This document shows, piece by piece, positions 18,895-27,701 of a stretch of 64,000 bases of DNA. The stretch is from Bacteroidales bacterium (GTDB lineage: Bacteria > Bacteroidota > Bacteroidia > Bacteroidales > VadinHA17): the NCBI GenBank assembly GCA_016709865.1, contig JADJLX010000003.1, positions 124,001-188,000 of the forward strand, read 5' to 3'. How positions within the stretch are numbered: the first letter of the stretch is position 1; each line of letters starts with the position of its first letter. A program made the position numbers and the translations under genes. Under the pieces are notes generated by a model, which worked only from the letters and a program-made list of their open reading frames with translations, did not search any database and was not told the origin of the DNA.

Positions 18895-21575
18895 TTCAAG
18901 TATTTCTCCATGAAGAAAAGCTGATACCGCTGAGGATTCTTGTCTGTATTCAGGATTTTCAGATTCTCATTGCTTATAATGAATGACATAATCTTTGCTC
19001 CCTTGGCATTTCTTATATAAGTGTCAGGTTTAAAGAGATTGTAGTAGCTTAAGGCCTGAGCATAATCTGCAAATCCCGAAACAGTAATCATAATATATTT
19101 ATTATCCACCAGCGTACCTTCTGTCCGGTAATTTTTATTTGTGAAATTATCAATATTGTAACTTATAACATCAAATGTGGCCAGATTAATGTTGAATGCC
19201 GGATCTGGAATTATAAGTGCATAAACATGTGTGGCTGTTGTATCGGCAAAAAACAGCTCTGCAGCAATCTGCTTATCTTCCTCAACTTTAAGTTCAGGCA
19301 TCTTATTATTCAGGTATGTTATCAGCTCTTCTGCTTTCTTACTCTCTGTTGTGCCCGGCCATGTTTTGATAACCTTATTGAGTTCTTCCTTGAAACCTCT
19401 TTCATCACTAATTCTGGCAGTTATATAACTTCGGAGCAGCATAAATTTTGGTGCAAGATCGCTTTTGGGATATTTCTTCAATGCATCGTCGCAAAGTGCC
19501 AGTGCTTCATTATACTTTTCACCTGAATAAGCCATGTAAGCAGTTTCGTAAAGCTTCTCAATTATTTTCTGATCAGCCAGCTTTTTTTCATAATAAGCTG
19601 GGTCAGAAAGGATTCTGGCAAACTCGCTTTCCGGATATTTTTCAAGAAGTTTTTGTCTGTACGATTCAGCCCTGGCGCTATTTATTTCTCTGTTTATTTT
19701 ATAAAGATTATACAATGCCTCAGGAATAAGTTCACTCGAAGGGAAGCGGCTGATCAGTGATTCAAATGTTTCAGTTGCCTTAACCAGGTCAGAAATTTGT
19801 TCTGAATAGGCTTTCCCGGCATTGAGAAGGGCGAAAGAGATCTTCTCATCTGAGATCTTTTTGAGAGAGTCAGTGAGGGGCAGATCTTTGAGATAGAACT
19901 CCGGTTTTTTGTAGTCGAGAACCGGTCCTGTGGTATCTGGTCTTGCTTCAGTTTCATCAGCCTGGTTCGCAGTCGATTGCGCAGAAGTAACCCTTGCTTT
20001 GTTTGCTCTTCTCCAGTTGTCTTCCGGTTTTCTATCTCCCCACCGTCTCCTGAATTCAGTACGCCCGAATGTCAAAGCTGCCTGATTGTAAAAATACCAC
20101 TTGCCTTCCTGTTCTATATTGCCCTGAAAACGTCTTTCATTTTCATAATACTGGCCGATATTGTACTGGTCGGTATAAGTAGAAGTTTTTCCTTCGCTTT
20201 CGTCTTTATTTATTTTATCGATGATTGTGGAAATTATGGCATTTCTTTCCGCTTCAGGCAAACTGGCAACTCTTTGCAGGCTATCCTCTCTCTGTATAAT
20301 TGTCAGCTGGGAAACAAGCAAATTCAGACTCTGTGATTTCGTTTTCAGGATCTGGTAATCGGGGTGTTTTTGGTCGAGAAAGAAGACAGTGCTATCGTAA
20401 TACTTACCCGCTTTCATATAATCAGGCTTTTCATAGAAATAATTTGCAAGAGCGAGATATGACCTGCCTTTCTGATTCTGATTCTGTGAGTTGGCTGATG
20501 CTGATTTTCTGAAAAATTCAAGAGCCTCGGTCTCATTGCCTTCCTTCATCGATAAATTACCCAGTGCAAAATATATCTGATCGTGGAAATCCTTATTCTT
20601 TGTGTCTCTCAGCATCTTCCCTAGTTCTTTTCTGATTTCCTGGGGATTACCGGAATTGACATCAAATACTCCTGCAATGTTAATTCGTGCATTAAACTCA
20701 ACATCATACGGAGGATTCATCTTTACAACTTCCCTGTATAATGATGTCGCCTTTGCCCCGTCGCCAGTCTGTTCAAAAAGCTGGGCGAGGAGGTAGGTGA
20801 GTCTGTATTTTGTTCTTTTACCTGAGACCAGTTTTAAGGATTTGCTGAGAGGATCTATAGCCTCCGGATATCTCTTTTGCTTAATATACAGGTCGGCAAG
20901 TGTTGTGTAGTACATTGATTTAAGCACTTTCGGATGATCGTCACGCAGCCCTAGATCATTAAGCAGTCTGGATGATTCATTATAGTTCTTTGTCTCATTG
21001 TAGATTCTCGCCAGCCAGATAGATGCCTCAGTTTTAAGATCAGGATCATTTGCATCTGTAATTGTGAAATTTAACAATGATATTGCCTCCGCATACTCAT
21101 GCTTGTAAAACCTGGCCTTGCCAATGAGTAGGTAACTGTCGTCCACCCATTCATTATACTCTTTTTTTTCAAGTAATTCCCTCTCTTTATCAGTAACTGG
21201 ACTATTATCTTTAAGCTCAGGTTTTGCTGTAATGGATTTAAGGGAGATAAGTTTTGAGGCTTTCTGAATGGCTGTCTCCATATCTGAGGAGCACATTGAT
21301 GTGGTTGCCGGATCGCTGAATTCAAACACTTTGAGCATCTCGGCATAATCATCACGGTACCCTTTTGAGATTTTCAATAGTCCGGACTTAAAGCTCTCAT
21401 AGCCATTAAAATAGATGTTATACCTGGCGGTCATGCTATGATAAAAGCGGGTAGTGTCCGTGTTTTTTTCAACCGAACAGGTTGTCATGATAAATGACAA
21501 TCCGGTAATCAACAGATATTTATATGATGTTTTCCCTGAAGCCAATAAGTAACCTTTAATACTATAACTGTTCAA
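18891..21575 (-). CDS. porW: T9SS TPR lipoprotein PorW/SprE
   Basis: This outer-membrane-associated TPR lipoprotein is required for type IX secretion and gliding in model species. The signal peptide ends at a lipobox (FIMTTC, near residue 33). The diagnostic TARYNIYFNGYESFKSG block follows at about 50-65. Many TPR-like repeats run from about 140 to 460 and again from 580 to 760 (KRYPEAIDPLSKSLKLV, EKYNEALALCDDALKKYP). A low-complexity charged stretch lies near 500-560. The C-terminus (about 790-894) has a small SPOR-like alpha/beta tail (FADYAQALSYYNLF). Its 894 residues agree with SprE/PorW. The four-base overlap with porX suggests translational coupling of the two T9SS components. Confidence 0.92.
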   Translation of the reverse strand: MNSYSIKGYLLASGKTSYKYLLITGLSFIMTTCSVEKNTDTTRFYHSMTARYNIYFNGYESFKSGLLKISKGYRDDYAEMLKVFEFSDPATTSMCSSDMETAIQKASKLISLKSITAKPELKDNSPVTDKERELLEKKEYNEWVDDSYLLIGKARFYKHEYAEAISLLNFTITDANDPDLKTEASIWLARIYNETKNYNESSRLLNDLGLRDDHPKVLKSMYYTTLADLYIKQKRYPEAIDPLSKSLKLVSGKRTKYRLTYLLAQLFEQTGDGAKATSLYREVVKMNPPYDVEFNARINIAGVFDVNSGNPQEIRKELGKMLRDTKNKDFHDQIYFALGNLSMKEGNETEALEFFRKSASANSQNQNQKGRSYLALANYFYEKPDYMKAGKYYDSTVFFLDQKHPDYQILKTKSQSLNLLVSQLTIIQREDSLQRVASLPEAERNAIISTIIDKINKDESEGKTSTYTDQYNIGQYYENERRFQGNIEQEGKWYFYNQAALTFGRTEFRRRWGDRKPEDNWRRANKARVTSAQSTANQADETEARPDTTGPVLDYKKPEFYLKDLPLTDSLKKISDEKISFALLNAGKAYSEQISDLVKATETFESLISRFPSSELIPEALYNLYKINREINSARAESYRQKLLEKYPESEFARILSDPAYYEKKLADQKIIEKLYETAYMAYSGEKYNEALALCDDALKKYPKSDLAPKFMLLRSYITARISDERGFKEELNKVIKTWPGTTESKKAEELITYLNNKMPELKVEEDKQIAAELFFADTTATHVYALIIPDPAFNINLATFDVISYNIDNFTNKNYRTEGTLVDNKYIMITVSGFADYAQALSYYNLFKPDTYIRNAKGAKIMSFIISNENLKILNTDKNPQRYQLFFMEKYLK

Positions 21576-21625
21576 CTTAAAGTATAGTATTTCAAAGTTA
21601 AATAAAATTGGGTTGCTGAACCTTT

Positions 21626-21865
21626 TCAGGCGGAAATAACTCTCTTTATTTCCGGAACCTCCTTCATTATTGCCTGTTCAACTCCTGCTTTAAGAGTCTG
21701 CATACTGTAGGGACAACCGTGACAGGCACCTGTGAGTCTCACCTTAACTGTCATATCGTCGGAAACGTCAACAAGATCAATATCCCCGCCATCAGACTGA
21801 AGGTAGGGCCTTACTCTTTCAAGTGCTTTAATAACGCGGTCATGAACGCTTTTTAAGTCTGTCAT
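21626..21865 (-). CDS. NifU C-terminal-domain Fe-S scaffold protein
   Basis: This is a small (79-residue) NifU-like domain that carries a transient Fe-S cluster for delivery to apoproteins. The cluster-binding CxxC is in GACHGCPYSMQTL (about 46-49). The start MTDLKSVHDRVIKALERVRPYLQSDGGD is the standard NifU-C beginning. It lies 11 bases after the Mrp gene, another Fe-S carrier, so the pair forms a small iron-sulfur maturation unit within the long minus-strand run. Confidence 0.95.
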   Translation of the reverse strand: MTDLKSVHDRVIKALERVRPYLQSDGGDIDLVDVSDDMTVKVRLTGACHGCPYSMQTLKAGVEQAIMKEVPEIKRVISA

Positions 21866-21876
21866 ATCCTTGATAA

Positions 21877-22980
21877 TTACTTAGTTATCTGAAGTTTAAT
21901 TGTTGGTCTCTGGTCTTTATTCCTTTGCTCAACTCTTGCAACAAGTTCGTTGGCTAATTCCATAAAAGCATTTCCTGTAACTGAATCTTTCAAAGCAACA
22001 GGTTCTCCGTTATCACTTCCTTCACATATACTCTGAACGAGCGGAATCTGTCCAAGCAGCGGTACATCCATCTTCTCAGCAAGTTTTTTGCCTCCGTCCT
22101 TCCCGAAAATGAAATATTTATTTGCCGGCAGTTCAGCAGGTGTAAACCACGACATGTTTTCTACCAGCCCGAGAACCGGGACATCTATTTTTTCACTTCT
22201 GAACATTGAAATGCCTTTTACAGCGTCTGCGAGAGCCACTTCCTGTGGAGTAGTTATTACTATTGCTCCTGTTACAGGAACTTCCTGTACCAGAGTAAGA
22301 TGTATATCACTTGTGCCCGGAGGAAGATCTACAAGAAGGTAGTCAAGTGTTCCCCATTCCCCCTGTGTTATCAGTTGTTTCAGGAAATTGGAGGCCATTG
22401 GTCCTCTCCAGATCACGGCATCTGCAGGATCAACAAAAAAACCTGTAGAGAGTACTTTCACTCCATACTTTTTTAAAGGGATTATGAGGTCCGAGTTGTT
22501 TTCTCTTTTCACCTCCGGTCTGTATTTTTCCTCATGGAACATTTTCGGAACAGATGGACCAAAAACATCAGCATCGAGAAGCCCAACCTCATATCCTTTT
22601 CTCGCAAGCGCAATTGCCAGGTTAACAGCTACAGTTGTTTTTCCAACTCCTCCTTTTCCTGATGATACTGCAATTATATTTGTTACACCTGGAAGTATTT
22701 CCCTCTGCTTTTCCTGTTTTTTCCCGACAATAACTTTTGGTTCTACCTTTATTTCGCTGATTACTGTATCTGGTCCAAGAACATCTTTTAATGTTCGTGT
22801 GATTGTACTTTTTATAGAAGTAATGAATGGGTCATTTGATTTCTCAGGTGTGAGAGTAATTGAGATTCCGTTTTCACCTGTAAGAACTTCTGAAACCATA
22901 CCCAGGGATACAATATCTTTTCCTTTATCCGGGTGAATGATTTTTGAAAGTGCCTCTAAGATTTTTTCTTTTGAAGACAT
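21877..22980 (-). CDS. mrp: Mrp/NBP35-family Fe-S carrier ATPase
   Basis: This P-loop ATPase (also called ApbC) binds and transfers Fe-S clusters. The N-terminal MIP18/DUF59 domain occupies about 1-90. The deviant Walker A SGKGGVGKTTVAVNLA lies near 105-120, with DADVFGPSVPKMF and DYLLVDLPPGTSDIHLT further on. The pair usually binding the cluster (CxxC) is not obvious in this protein: the equivalent segment reads VENMSWFTPAELPANKYFIFGKDGG. That loss is also seen in other Bacteroidota Mrp proteins, as far as I recall. It has 367 residues and is followed by the NifU-like gene. Confidence 0.93.
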   Translation of the reverse strand: MSSKEKILEALSKIIHPDKGKDIVSLGMVSEVLTGENGISITLTPEKSNDPFITSIKSTITRTLKDVLGPDTVISEIKVEPKVIVGKKQEKQREILPGVTNIIAVSSGKGGVGKTTVAVNLAIALARKGYEVGLLDADVFGPSVPKMFHEEKYRPEVKRENNSDLIIPLKKYGVKVLSTGFFVDPADAVIWRGPMASNFLKQLITQGEWGTLDYLLVDLPPGTSDIHLTLVQEVPVTGAIVITTPQEVALADAVKGISMFRSEKIDVPVLGLVENMSWFTPAELPANKYFIFGKDGGKKLAEKMDVPLLGQIPLVQSICEGSDNGEPVALKDSVTGNAFMELANELVARVEQRNKDQRPTIKLQITK

Positions 22981-23100
22981 GATTAAGATATGTTATTTTT
23001 ATTTGATTTAAATATAAACAAGGTGCAATTTTACGAAATTATCGGCATTCAGCAAAATAATCTGAGAGATAAGTACTCACAGGTTTTTTCAAAGAAACTA

Positions 23101-23193
23101 ACCACGGAGTTTCACGGAGTTATCACGGAGTCACACTGCTTTTAAAAGATTTACTCCGTGACTTACTCTGTGTAACTCCGTGTCCTCCGTGGT
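23101..23193. repeat. Intergenic inverted-repeat element, CACGGAG type
   Basis: The left arm has ACCACGGAG plus two further CACGGAG words. The right arm has CTCCGTG words and ends CTCCGTGGT. The arms can pair into a long imperfect hairpin. It fills the gap between the alkyltransferase-like gene's stop and the mrp start. Confidence 0.75.
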
Positions 23194-23213
23194 TTAAAAA
23201 CTGGATTGATTAT

Positions 23214-23564
23214 TTAACCTAGTTCCTTCATTGGGTCCCAGAACTTTTCCCTGAAGTTTATGATTTTGTCATCTTCGACTATAATTCCCTCATTTGCAAG
23301 AAGCTGCTCCATTGTAGAAGAGTTTCCGAAATGACGTTTTCCTGTAAGTAATCCGTTTCTGTTAACTACTCTGTGTGCAGGGATGTAATCAGGATTTTTG
23401 TGACAGGCATTAAGGGCCCAGCCAACCATCCTTGCCGATCGTCCTGATCCCAAAAAACGGGCTATCGCACCATAAGATGTTATTCTGCCGAAAGGAATTA
23501 ATCTGGTGACATCGTATACCCTGGAAAAGAAGTCGTTATCCGTTTTTGGTTTTACCCTTGCCAT
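23214..23564 (-). CDS. Alkyltransferase-like protein (ATL), MGMT family
   Basis: This is a DNA-binding domain of the O6-alkylguanine methyltransferase family without the catalytic cysteine. The helix-turn-helix region (GRITSYGAIARFLG, about 27-40) and arginine-finger block (GRSARMVGWALNACHKNP, R45) are kept. The active-site PCHR is PAHR here, with Ala63 replacing Cys. ATL proteins recognise alkylated guanines and hand them to nucleotide excision repair. Its 116 residues are normal for ATL. The start overlaps the 3' end of trmB by 29 bases. Confidence 0.9.
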   Translation of the reverse strand: MARVKPKTDNDFFSRVYDVTRLIPFGRITSYGAIARFLGSGRSARMVGWALNACHKNPDYIPAHRVVNRNGLLTGKRHFGNSSTMEQLLANEGIIVEDDKIINFREKFWDPMKELG

Positions 23565-24249
23565 CTCTAAAAGTCTTTTCTTTATCGAGCCTGAAGGTAA
23601 TGTAGTTTATTTTTAGTCCCGCCTTCAGAAAGATATTTTCATAATGGGTTCTAATTGACAAAATATCATCAGGCAACTCCTCGGAATACAGATCATTTGT
23701 GGAAAAGAGGATTTCCTGTTCATTATATTCAACTACACTTTTTGTATAAGCATAAAGTTCTTTATTATCGGTTTTAAGATGAACAATCCCTTTGTCTTTC
23801 AGGAATTGGCGATATAAATTAAGGAACCATGGGGATATCAGTCGTTTATTTGAGTTTTTTCCGCCCGGATGAGGATCGGGAAATGTTACCCAGATCTCAT
23901 CAACTTCATCAGTTGTGAAGAAGGAAGTGATAAATTCAATTCTTGTGCGAAGGAATGCTACATTGCCAAGCTTATTTTCATTTGATGTTTTAGCTCCTCT
24001 CCACATCCTGGCACCTTTTATATCGACTCCGATATAGTTTTTCCCGGGAAATCTTGTTGCAAGGCCTACTGTATATTCCCCTTTTCCGCAGCCAAGTTCA
24101 AGAACCACCGGGTTACTGTTTTTAAACAATTCTTTATTCCATTTCCCTTTTATGGGATGATCTTTTCCTGCAACCTCTCCGATTTCTGGCTGTATTACAT
24201 TATCAAAAGAATCCAGTTCATTCCACCTGGCCAGTTTATTCTTTCCCAC
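23536..24249 (-). CDS. trmB: tRNA (guanine-N7-)-methyltransferase
   Basis: It methylates G46 of tRNA variable loops with S-adenosylmethionine. The SAM site is VVLELGCGKGEYTVGLA (about 50-65), followed by YIGVDIKGARMWRGAK. The family catalytic region is VTFPDPHPGGKNSNKRL (about 122-138). KTDNKELYAYT matches the conserved end block. Its 237 residues are normal. It begins eight bases after gldH and overlaps the ATL gene, so all three share a transcript. Confidence 0.95.
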   Translation of the reverse strand: MGKNKLARWNELDSFDNVIQPEIGEVAGKDHPIKGKWNKELFKNSNPVVLELGCGKGEYTVGLATRFPGKNYIGVDIKGARMWRGAKTSNENKLGNVAFLRTRIEFITSFFTTDEVDEIWVTFPDPHPGGKNSNKRLISPWFLNLYRQFLKDKGIVHLKTDNKELYAYTKSVVEYNEQEILFSTNDLYSEELPDDILSIRTHYENIFLKAGLKINYITFRLDKEKTFRDGKGKTKNG

Positions 24250-24257
24250 TTATTAAA

Positions 24258-24740
24258 TTATTTGCTGAATTTTTCTATTCTGATGCCGATATCATAAACT
24301 CCCTTAAGATCTTCAACGCGCATACCATGGCGGATGCTAAACACGTATTCTCCTTTAACCGGGAAATAGACATTCGTTTTATACTTAAGGTCCAGCTCGT
24401 GGATATCTCCAAATCCTTTGCCGAACCAGTTCCCTTTTTCATCAGCCAGATTATACTGAAGTGTATCAGTTAAGCTCCTCCCGTCGGGCGATGTTGTTGT
24501 AACAAAAAGGTAGATATTCCTGAAAGGGTAGGAGGTTCCTGTCCGGATTGTAAAAAATACATTATTACTATTTATTGTATCAGTCACCGGAACATTAAAT
24601 GCAGGGACGTTCTGAAGGCCCCATGTTTTATCTTTCATTGATTCCGAACCGGTATAAACTATGTTGCTGTTGCAGGAACAGATCAGTATGAGAGATGTTA
24701 AAAGTAAAATAATCAGATTTCTATTTGTCCCTCTTATCAT
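24258..24740 (-). CDS. gldH: Gliding motility lipoprotein GldH
   Basis: GldH is a small lipoprotein needed for gliding in Flavobacterium johnsoniae and conserved in many non-gliding Bacteroidota. The signal peptide leads to a lipobox (ICSC, lipidated Cys23). The body has the family pattern YPFRNIYLFVTTTSPDG (about 74-90) and DTLQYNLADEKGNWFGKGFGDI. It has 160 residues. Its start lies 20 bases inside the 3' end of ricT in another frame. There is no later ATG before the signal peptide, so the overlap is probably real. Confidence 0.92.
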   Translation of the reverse strand: MIRGTNRNLIILLLTSLILICSCNSNIVYTGSESMKDKTWGLQNVPAFNVPVTDTINSNNVFFTIRTGTSYPFRNIYLFVTTTSPDGRSLTDTLQYNLADEKGNWFGKGFGDIHELDLKYKTNVYFPVKGEYVFSIRHGMRVEDLKGVYDIGIRIEKFSK

Positions 24741-25872
24741 TGAACCTTCTGTTTTTTTTCCTGTTGGGATTCCTGCTTTGCTGTTTTTTATTGTCAGGAG
24801 GATCGAACCTTGTTAAACTGTTGTTTTTTAACAAGTCCTGTGATACCGGAGTTACCTCCCACGATTCATCCACAAGTTTCAGCTTATCCACTTTTTTGCC
24901 TTTCCGGTTTAAAGCCTGAATCTCTTTTACACGCTGAACAGGCAGTGCAATAAGGTTTGCAGATGAGTGCTGATCGGTTGAGTACCAGTAGATTCCTTTA
25001 TGTACTTCCATTTTAAAGAAGTAAGCAGTACAGTCGAGAGCTTCAAGCGGAACATCTCTTGGCGGGAATGATCTCTGTGCATCAAGATAACAGTCGAGTT
25101 CAAAGTTTAGGCAGCATTTCAGTTTACTGCATTGTCCGGCAAGTTTCTGAGGGTTAAGTGATAACTCCTGATATTTTGCATGAGTTGTTGTAACAGAGAT
25201 GAAATTGGTGATATGCGTTGCGCAACAGAGTTCCCTGCCGCATGAGCCAATTCCTCCAATTCTTCCCGCTTCCTGACGGGCACCAATCTGGCGCATCTCA
25301 ATCCTTACCCTGAATTCATCGGCAAGGACTTTAATAAGCTGACGGAAGTCAACCCGTTCATCAGCTATGTAATAAAAAATAGCTTTTGTTTTATCACCCT
25401 GGTATTCAACATCACCGATCTTCATGTTGAGTTTTAGTTCCTCGGAGATCTTGCGGGACCGAAGCATCGTAATAGTTTCAAGTTTCTTTGCTTCCTCCCA
25501 TTTTTGAATATCCACAGCCTTTGCTTTCCTGTAGACTTTTTTCATGTCTTCAGAAGAAGGCTGTGCCTTCAGTTTCTTAAGCTGTTCATCCACGAGAGGA
25601 CCTACCATTGAAACACGACCTATATCATGTCCGGGAGATGCTTCCACAGCAACAACATCCCCGATCTCAAGCCTCAGACCGTTAACATTTTTGAAAAACC
25701 CTTTCCGGGTATTTTTAAAACGGATCTCAACTATGTCATTCTCATCCGGCACATCCGGAATATCTTTGAGCCAGTTGAAAGAATCCAGTTTGTTATATCC
25801 GGGTTTATATGTTATGTCGGGCATACGCGGTTCCTCACCGGTCTGTCCCTGAATATCTTCATTATCTGTCAT
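24721..25872 (-). CDS. ricT: PSP1-domain protein RicT/YaaT
   Basis: It is the homologue of Bacillus RicT (YaaT), part of a [4Fe-4S]-containing complex that affects RNase Y, sporulation and competence there. The PSP1 core runs from about 60 to 290. The conserved cysteines appear as GSCGRELCCATHI and GQCSKLKCCLNFELDCY (about 205-260), consistent with cluster binding. The C-terminal 40 residues are basic and low in complexity (KKQQSRNPNRKKNRRFNDKR), suggesting RNA contact. It has 383 residues. The role in Bacteroidota is not established as far as I know. It lies between holB and gldH. Confidence 0.9.
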   Translation of the reverse strand: MTDNEDIQGQTGEEPRMPDITYKPGYNKLDSFNWLKDIPDVPDENDIVEIRFKNTRKGFFKNVNGLRLEIGDVVAVEASPGHDIGRVSMVGPLVDEQLKKLKAQPSSEDMKKVYRKAKAVDIQKWEEAKKLETITMLRSRKISEELKLNMKIGDVEYQGDKTKAIFYYIADERVDFRQLIKVLADEFRVRIEMRQIGARQEAGRIGGIGSCGRELCCATHITNFISVTTTHAKYQELSLNPQKLAGQCSKLKCCLNFELDCYLDAQRSFPPRDVPLEALDCTAYFFKMEVHKGIYWYSTDQHSSANLIALPVQRVKEIQALNRKGKKVDKLKLVDESWEVTPVSQDLLKNNSLTRFDPPDNKKQQSRNPNRKKNRRFNDKRDK

Positions 25873-25944
25873 AAAACATTAATGCTATCGAAATTACTCT
25901 GCAAAAATAGTGAATAAAAGCATTATTTCAACAAATGGTAAATA

Positions 25945-27072
25945 TCAGCGAATGAGCTTTGTAACTTTTAATGCCAGATCGAGAAAGATTATTTTTGCAT
26001 TTCCGTTTGCCTCAATATGTGAGTAGACAAGATTAAACTCGTCATAAAGAGGGTATATATTCTTCTGATTAATAAAAGGATGAAAGTTCCCTGAAAAAGT
26101 CGCTTCCTCCCCGGCAAGAAAAACAAGTTTGTTTTTTTTCTGATCGAGAGTAAGCATCAGATTTTCTCTTAGTATTCTTAACGAATATGAGACGAAGTTC
26201 TTTTGGGCTTCTCTTCCTGTGGTGGCGATCTCTTCCGACCAGTTGATGACTGAGAGTACATCGCGTTTCCACGCAAATCTCATTAAGGTTCTGAACTTGT
26301 CAAGGTTGGCAAGTGATGATTCTTCATCTTCGCAGAGTGCAATTGCCCTTGAGATATTGCCTGTAGATACATGTGAGATATCGGCGGCTTTTTCATGAGA
26401 AATGCCAAACCTCTTTATAAGATATTTTTCAATATCCGTTTCGCTGAAAGCAGGAATTTTAACAAGCTGACATCGCGATAGTATAGTAGGTATAACTTTG
26501 TCGGGTTCTTCTGAAACAAGAAGAAAAAGAGTTTTCTCTGGTGGCTCCTCAATCATTTTAAGAAGCTTATTAGCTGCCGATGGATGCATTTTCTCAGGCA
26601 GCCATATGATCATTATCTTAAAGTCCGATTCGAATGTTTTTAGACTCAGTTTTTTTATTATCTCTGAAGCTTCCGATGCAAAAATAAGCCCCTGGGCATT
26701 ACCTACCTCAATTGAGTCGAGCCATTCATTGAGAGTAAAAAATGTTGATTTCTTGACAAATTCCCTCCACTCTTCAAGGTAATTATCACTTACCGGATCT
26801 GTTGCTTTCTTCCCTTTTATGACAGGGAAAACAAAGTGCAGGTCGGGGTGAATCATTTTCTCATATTTAACGCAGGATTTGCAGGTACCGCAAGAGTCGG
26901 TTGCAGTACGGTTTTCACAGCTGATAAACCTTGCATAAGCAAGAGCCAGAGCCATGCTGCCGCATCCTTCCGGACCGGCAAACAGCTGTGCATGGCTTAC
27001 TCTTTCTTCCTGAACTGACCTGATCAGTTTTGATATGATTTCTTTCTGACCGGGTATCTGAGAAAAATTCAT
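25945..27072 (-). CDS. holB: DNA polymerase III delta' subunit
   Basis: This is a clamp-loader subunit that does not itself hydrolyse ATP. The degenerate P-loop reads FAGPEGCGSMALALA (about 31-45), without the Lys-Ser/Thr of DnaX, as expected for delta'. The zinc-binding cysteines are in CENRTATDSCGTCKSC (about 52-67). IIWLPEKMHPSAANKLLKMIEEPPEKT is the sensor-1 neighbourhood, and LSRCQLVKIPAF follows. Its 375 residues are full length. It precedes ricT by about 70 bases. Confidence 0.93.
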   Translation of the reverse strand: MNFSQIPGQKEIISKLIRSVQEERVSHAQLFAGPEGCGSMALALAYARFISCENRTATDSCGTCKSCVKYEKMIHPDLHFVFPVIKGKKATDPVSDNYLEEWREFVKKSTFFTLNEWLDSIEVGNAQGLIFASEASEIIKKLSLKTFESDFKIMIIWLPEKMHPSAANKLLKMIEEPPEKTLFLLVSEEPDKVIPTILSRCQLVKIPAFSETDIEKYLIKRFGISHEKAADISHVSTGNISRAIALCEDEESSLANLDKFRTLMRFAWKRDVLSVINWSEEIATTGREAQKNFVSYSLRILRENLMLTLDQKKNKLVFLAGEEATFSGNFHPFINQKNIYPLYDEFNLVYSHIEANGNAKIIFLDLALKVTKLIR

Positions 27073-27108
27073 TGATAACTATCCTTCAAAAAATATTCTT
27101 AATAGCTT

Positions 27109-27606
27109 TTATAAAGCTGCAAGAGCCTTATCATAATCGGGTTCCTGTGTTATTTCGGGAACCAGTTCAGTATAGGTTACCTTACCTGTTTCATCAACCA
27201 CAACAACGCTGCGGCCATAAACGCCTGCCAGGGGTCCGTCAACAATATCAATTCCGTAAGCTTTCCCAAAAGCGGTATCGCGGAACCCTGAGAGAGTAGT
27301 TACATTTGTAATCCCTTCTGTTGAACAGAATCGGCCGTGTGCAAAAGGCAGGTCCTTTGATATTGCAAGAACAGTAGTATTGGCTTTTCCTGCAGCTAGC
27401 TGGTTAAACTTCCTTACCGAGGTAGCACAAACTGAAGTATCAAGACTCGGAAATATGTTCAGAATAAGTTTCTTGCCCTTAAGCTCTGATAGAGAAAGGT
27501 TTGAAAGGTCAGATTTTACAAGTGTAAATTCCGGGGCTTTGCTTCCTTTTGACGGTAGGTTTCCTGATGTATTAACAGGATTTCCTTTTAATGTGATTTT
27601 TGCCAT
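27109..27606 (-). CDS. tpx: Thiol peroxidase
   Basis: This atypical 2-Cys peroxiredoxin reduces hydroperoxides with thioredoxin. The peroxidatic Cys60 is in SLDTSVCATSVRKFN and the resolving Cys94 in HGRFCSTEGIT. These match the positions in well-studied Tpx proteins (about 61 and 95). Its 165 residues are full length. It may be its own transcription unit, with a palindrome-bearing promoter upstream, and runs toward holB after a 36-base gap. Confidence 0.96.
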   Translation of the reverse strand: MAKITLKGNPVNTSGNLPSKGSKAPEFTLVKSDLSNLSLSELKGKKLILNIFPSLDTSVCATSVRKFNQLAAGKANTTVLAISKDLPFAHGRFCSTEGITNVTTLSGFRDTAFGKAYGIDIVDGPLAGVYGRSVVVVDETGKVTYTELVPEITQEPDYDKALAAL

Positions 27607-27617
27607 AACTTTTTTTT

Positions 27618-27625
27618 CAAATTTA
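27618..27625 (-). promoter_or_regulatory. -7 element of tpx
   Basis: TAAATTTG on the minus strand matches TAnnTTTG, 12 bases upstream of the tpx ATG. Confidence 0.45.
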
Positions 27626-27633
27626 ATTAAACT

Positions 27634-27681
27634 TTTCCATGTGGAAACATTTAAATCAGATCAATGGTTCAGTTTCCACAT
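27634..27681. promoter_or_regulatory. Candidate operator palindromes upstream of tpx
   Basis: TTTCCA-TG-TGGAAA (27634-27647) is a perfect 6-2-6 palindrome next to the tpx -7 element, in the -33 area. ATGTGGAAAC (27639-27648) recurs inverted as GTTTCCACAT (27672-27681). A regulator-binding function is inferred. Confidence 0.4.
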
Positions 27682-27701
27682 TGCTTTTTTAGGATGGCTC
27701 T

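Noticed and set aside
22388..22936. 182-codon plus-strand open frame opposite mrp
   Set aside because: It lies wholly antisense to a well-conserved gene and its translation resembles no protein; it is a by-product of mrp codon use.
23101..23193. Repeating CACGGAG units as a possible CRISPR array
   Set aside because: The units are short, unevenly spaced and arranged as mirrored arms, with no constant repeat-spacer pattern and no cas gene in the window.
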